Source of the DNA: an uncultured Bacteroidales bacterium
Lineage (GTDB): Bacteria; Bacteroidota; Bacteroidia; Bacteroidales; UBA11471
Assembly: GCA_944325415.1 (NCBI GenBank)
Contig: CALUZW010000011.1
Span: 1-64,000, forward strand
DNA: 64,000 bases
Reading direction: 5' to 3'
In this document: positions 61,102 to 64,000 of the stretch, in pieces
Numbering within the stretch: position 1 is the stretch's first letter
How the letters are laid out: each line of letters starts with the position of its first letter
Translations under genes and position numbers: made by a program
The notes under the pieces: generated by a model
Database searches by the model: none
What the model saw: the letters and a program-made list of their open reading frames with translations, nothing else
Told to the model about the DNA's origin: nothing

Positions 61102-62946
61102 TTATTCGACGGTTACCGATTTGGCCAGGTTGCGTGGCTGGTCTACATCTTTGCCCTTGCAGATGGCGATATGGTAGGCCAGCAGTTGCAGGGGTATGGT
61201 GGTAATGAGCGGTTCGAGGCAGGCCAGGGTGTAAGGCAGCTCTATGCAGAAGTCGGCTATACGTTTTATTTCGGTATCACCCTCGTTGACAAAGGCGATG
61301 ACTTTTCCGTGCCGTGCCTTTATCTCCTGTATGTTGCTGATGATTTTCTTGTATTGCTGGTTGTGGGTGGCTATTACCACGACCGGCATTTCAGCGTCGA
61401 TGAGGGCTATGGGGCCATGTTTCATCTCGGCAGCCGGATAACCTTCGGCATGGATATAGGAGATTTCTTTCAGTTTCAGAGCTCCTTCGAGTGCCACGGG
61501 GTAGTTGTATCCCCGTCCCAGATAGATGAAGTTGTGGGCGTAGGTGAAAATCTTGGACAACTGGGCGATGCTGTCGTTGAGTTTCAGCACCTGTTTCATC
61601 TTGTCGGGAATCTGATTGAGCTCACACACTATTTTTTGCAACTCTTCGGGCGAGATGCAGTCTTTGGCATGGGCCAAAGCCAGAGCCAGCATGGTGAGCA
61701 CTGTTACCTGTCCGGTAAAGGCCTTTGTCGAAGCAACCCCTATTTCGGGCCCAACGTGTATGAATGAGCCTGTGTGGGTGGAACGGGCTATCGACGAACC
61801 TATTGCGTTACAGATACCGTAGACGAAGGCGCCTTTTTTCTTGGCTTCTTCTATGGCTGCCAGCGTGTCGGCCGTCTCGCCCGACTGGGAGATGGCGATG
61901 ACCACGTCGTTTTCGTCGATGACCGGGTTGCGGTAGCGGAACTCCGAGGCATACTCTACTTCGACTGGGAAGCGGCAGAACTGCTCGATGAGGTATTTGC
62001 CTATCAGGGCGGCGTGCCATGAGGTGCCGCAGGCCACGATGACAAAACGCCGTGCGTTGAGCAGCCGTTTCTTGTTGTCGATGATGGCCGAGAGGGCGAT
62101 GTCGGTGCCCTCGACGTTGACGCGGCCCCGCATGCAGTCTTTGATACAGTCGGGCTGTTCAAAGATTTCTTTCAGCATGAAGTGCGGGTATCCGCCTTTT
62201 TCGAGCTGCCCGATGTTGAGCTTTATGGTATTTATCTTGGGGTTGACCTTGGCATTGTTCTGGGTAACGACTTGCAGTTTCTCGCCTTTTTTCAGGACGG
62301 CGATTTCTCCATCTTCGAGGTAGACTACGCGGTTGGTGTATTCGACGATGGGGGAGGCGTCGGAGGCCAGGAAAAACTCGTTCTCGCCAATACCGATGGC
62401 CAGTGGGCTGCTCTGTCGGGCAGCAATGATGGTGTTGGGATTCCGGCGGTCGAGAATGGCTATGGCGTAGGCGCCGATTACCTCGTGCAGGGCCAACTGC
62501 ACGGCGGTAAGCAGGTCGAGGTTGTGCGACACCTGGATATACTCGATGAGCTGTACAAGCACCTCGGTGTCGGTGCTGCTTTTGAAGGTATATCCTTCGT
62601 GTTGCAGTTTCTCTTTGATGGTGGCATAGTTTTCGATGATGCCGTTGTGTATCAGAGCCAGATTGCCCGATGCCGAGTAATGGGGGTGTGCGTTGATTTG
62701 GTTGGGCTCTCCGTGAGTGGCCCAGCGGGTATGTGCAATGCCTATGTGCCCTGTTGTGTCCTTGCTTTCGGCCAGATGAGCCAAGTCGGCCACTTTGCCT
62801 TTGGTCTTATAGACATTCAGTTCATCTGCGTTATTTATAAGAGCGATTCCGGCACTGTCGTAGCCCCTGTATTCCAGTCTTTTTAGGGATTTTATGAGTA
62901 TGGGGTATGCTTCTTGTTCTCCTATATAACCAACTATTCCGCACAT
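61102..62946 (-). CDS. glmS: Glutamine--fructose-6-phosphate aminotransferase (isomerizing)
   Basis: A 614-residue enzyme that makes glucosamine 6-phosphate for peptidoglycan and lipid A. The N-terminal Cys2 (MCGIVGYIG) is the glutaminase nucleophile; HTRWATHGEPNQINAHPH is the glutamine site; two SIS domains follow (about 285-430 and 460-600; CGTSWHAALIGKY, SQSGETADTLA) and the C-terminus ends KSVTVE as in E. coli. Start 62946 places the Cys at position 2; the upstream ATG at 63006 cannot, because the nucleophile must be exposed by Met removal. I found no glmS ribozyme, and such a ribozyme is not expected here. Confidence 0.97.
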   Translation of the reverse strand: MCGIVGYIGEQEAYPILIKSLKRLEYRGYDSAGIALINNADELNVYKTKGKVADLAHLAESKDTTGHIGIAHTRWATHGEPNQINAHPHYSASGNLALIHNGIIENYATIKEKLQHEGYTFKSSTDTEVLVQLIEYIQVSHNLDLLTAVQLALHEVIGAYAIAILDRRNPNTIIAARQSSPLAIGIGENEFFLASDASPIVEYTNRVVYLEDGEIAVLKKGEKLQVVTQNNAKVNPKINTIKLNIGQLEKGGYPHFMLKEIFEQPDCIKDCMRGRVNVEGTDIALSAIIDNKKRLLNARRFVIVACGTSWHAALIGKYLIEQFCRFPVEVEYASEFRYRNPVIDENDVVIAISQSGETADTLAAIEEAKKKGAFVYGICNAIGSSIARSTHTGSFIHVGPEIGVASTKAFTGQVTVLTMLALALAHAKDCISPEELQKIVCELNQIPDKMKQVLKLNDSIAQLSKIFTYAHNFIYLGRGYNYPVALEGALKLKEISYIHAEGYPAAEMKHGPIALIDAEMPVVVIATHNQQYKKIISNIQEIKARHGKVIAFVNEGDTEIKRIADFCIELPYTLACLEPLITTIPLQLLAYHIAICKGKDVDQPRNLAKSVTVE

Positions 62947-62973
62947 ACTGTCGAGGTGTATTTTAAATTTGGG

Positions 62974-62981
62974 CAAAGGTA
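62974..62981 (-). promoter_or_regulatory. Promoter -7 element for glmS
   Basis: TACCTTTG on the minus strand, 28 bases before the start at 62946. No clear -33 TTTG at the expected distance. Confidence 0.48.
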
Positions 62982-63073
62982 GCAATATTATGTCAAAAAA
63001 TCGCACCCTTTTTGAAAATAATATTGTTCAACCTCTCTTATCAACAGTTCAGGGTATAAAATCGGGAGATTTT

Positions 63074-63928
63074 TTATTTTTGATGCCGGTTGGTGGGTGT
63101 CTGCTTTCTTTCTGTGAGTGGGGTTTTTATGTTCTCTTTTTCCCGGCTGAATTCTCCCGGTGTGCGTCCGGTAATCTGCTTGAATACCCGGTTGAAACTG
63201 CTGGGGGTGTTGAATCCCGTGCTGTATGCGATTTTTCGCAAGGGAATGTTTCCCTCGGCCATCAGTTCTATGGCTTGGGTGATGCGGTGTGTGTTGACGC
63301 AGTGGGTAAATCGTATGCCGGCTTGCTTGAAGAGGCGGCTGAGGTTTCGCTCGGAGTAGCCGAAACGACGGGCCAGTTCGCTCATTCTCAGCTCTTCGTG
63401 GCAGTGCCCGGCAATGTAGTCGAGAATGGGCCGTATGCGGTTGTGGTCGGCAACGAGGCCGAAAGTCAACGGAATCTCCGAGGTGCGGCACATGCTGGGT
63501 ATTACCTGTATGAAGGCGTGCAGAAACCGGTGTATCTGCGGCAGCTTCTCTCGTTCGATGCGGGAGGGGCACGACTCGTGTATGAATTTCAGCAGGGCGG
63601 TTATCTGTTCGCTCGATTGATATACGGCAATTGCGGGAGCCGGGTCGCACAACGTGTAGATGATGGTGGCCGATACCCGCCGGTTGTTGCTCGACAGGGT
63701 GTGTGTTACCTCACGGGGTATGCAGGCGACGTGGTGTTCGGGAACGAACAGGATTTTTCCGCCGATGTCGATTCTCAGCGTGCCCGATGTCGTGAATACG
63801 ATTTGGTCCATGGCATGGGTATGGGCCGGCAGCAGAATCTCTTCCCGACAAGCCTCTTTCACGACTATCGTATCGGGAGATGTGCCGGTTGTCGTACATG
63901 GGTATATGCACTGCTCGGGAGTATTCAT
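63074..63928 (-). CDS. AraC-family transcriptional regulator
   Basis: A 284-residue regulator with an N-terminal cupin-like sensor (about 20-105; LPAHTHAMDQIVFTTSG and PREVTHTLS) and a C-terminal double helix-turn-helix (about 165-265; MSELARRFGYSERNLSRLFKQ in the first, IRKIAYSTGFNTPSSFNRVFKQ in the second, each read as family motifs). The cupin His pairs may bind a metal or small ligand. It is divergent from an unseen plus-strand gene beyond the window, which is a likely target. The 72-bp gap holds inverted repeats. Confidence 0.92.
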   Translation of the reverse strand: MNTPEQCIYPCTTTGTSPDTIVVKEACREEILLPAHTHAMDQIVFTTSGTLRIDIGGKILFVPEHHVACIPREVTHTLSSNNRRVSATIIYTLCDPAPAIAVYQSSEQITALLKFIHESCPSRIEREKLPQIHRFLHAFIQVIPSMCRTSEIPLTFGLVADHNRIRPILDYIAGHCHEELRMSELARRFGYSERNLSRLFKQAGIRFTHCVNTHRITQAIELMAEGNIPLRKIAYSTGFNTPSSFNRVFKQITGRTPGEFSREKENIKTPLTERKQTPTNRHQK

Positions 63929-63939
63929 TGATTGGCTTG

Positions 63940-63963
63940 AATTGTAAAAACAATTACGTAATT
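63940..63963. promoter_or_regulatory. Overlapping inverted repeats, candidate operator
   Basis: AATTGT-AAAA-ACAATT (63940-63955) and the perfect palindrome AATTACGTAATT (63952-63963) overlap in the short region upstream of the AraC gene. They are candidate binding sites for it; the region is AT-rich, so chance is possible. Confidence 0.42.
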
Positions 63964-63990
63964 TGCAATTTCGGTCTAAATATAGAGATT

Positions 63991-63998
63991 TATCTTTG
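63991..63998 (+). promoter_or_regulatory. Promoter -7 element for a gene beyond the window
   Basis: TATCTTTG at the right edge points out of the window. The TTTG at 63962-63965 is about 25 bases upstream, slightly far. Confidence 0.5.
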
Positions 63999-64000
63999 CA

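Noticed and set aside
62946-63073. glmS ribozyme or riboswitch upstream of glmS
   Set aside because: The leader is about 20 bases long with a normal promoter and shows no glmS ribozyme sequence.

Overview
The window is chromosomal DNA of a Bacteroidales bacterium. The evidence is a complete core type IX secretion cluster (porP-gldK-gldL-gldM-gldN), GIN-, BACON- and PEGA-domain envelope proteins, the long (about 600-residue) form of IspG, Bacteroidetes-type promoters (TTTG, about 20 bp, TAnnTTTG), and very short spacers with few Shine-Dalgarno sites. By eye the GC content is around 50%, which together with the gene content would fit a Barnesiella-like gut commensal; that genus guess is weak. 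I saw no rRNA, tRNA, CRISPR array, insertion sequence or prophage.

Layout. 1-267: three tandem copies of an 85-bp repeat. 284-4928 (+): a GH28 pectinase-like enzyme, a DEDDh exonuclease and a TonB-dependent receptor. 4900-8685 (-): ECF sigma factor, a 52-residue conserved-looking small protein, rpe and comEC. 8995-9894 (+): a sugar nucleotidyltransferase. 10038-16453 (+): a five-gene envelope cluster of unknown function, made of three LPP20-like proteins (one with NTF2-like C-terminal domains), a six-PEGA-repeat protein and a small lipoprotein. 16481-17655 (-): SIMPL protein and tadA. 17790-21897 (+): a tightly packed set of yraN, mmcQ/yjbR, birA, a metalloprotease lipoprotein and a MATE exporter. 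22076-25758 (+): pyrH, frr, rsgA, thyA, folA. 25867-31571 (-): dsbD, a FadL-like porin, an aromatic/His-rich protein and HdeD. 31830-33674 (+): PL11 rhamnogalacturonan lyase. 33734-41746 (-): an Ntn hydrolase, ispG, purE, a PAP2-like protein, rpoN, a HAD phosphatase and a nucleoside kinase. 42261-43670 (+): a polyisoprenyl-phosphate sugar transferase. 43763-50564 (-): a hotdog thioesterase and the type IX secretion core. 50665-54638 (-): a small lipoprotein, a GIN-domain protein and a GH127/GH146 arabinofuranosidase. 54855-62946 (-): glmS-purF-carA-carB. 63074-63928 (-): an AraC regulator divergent from a gene beyond the window.

How the parts fit. Most of the window is housekeeping: pyrimidine, purine, folate and isoprenoid synthesis, translation factors and amino-sugar synthesis. 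The glmS-purF-carA-carB run groups three glutamine amidotransferases that start cell-wall sugar, purine and pyrimidine/arginine synthesis. Envelope functions are the second theme: protein secretion, disulfide reduction, outer-membrane porins and receptors, and many lipoproteins. Three pectin-related enzymes (GH28, PL11, GH127/146) lie apart from one another, without SusC/SusD pairs, so they are not a classical polysaccharide utilisation locus.

The best candidate for an undescribed system is the LPP20/PEGA cluster at 10038-16453. Other points worth checking are a Trp-to-Cys change in the dihydrofolate reductase active site, the 85-bp repeats at the left edge, and the small protein between the ECF sigma factor and rpe.
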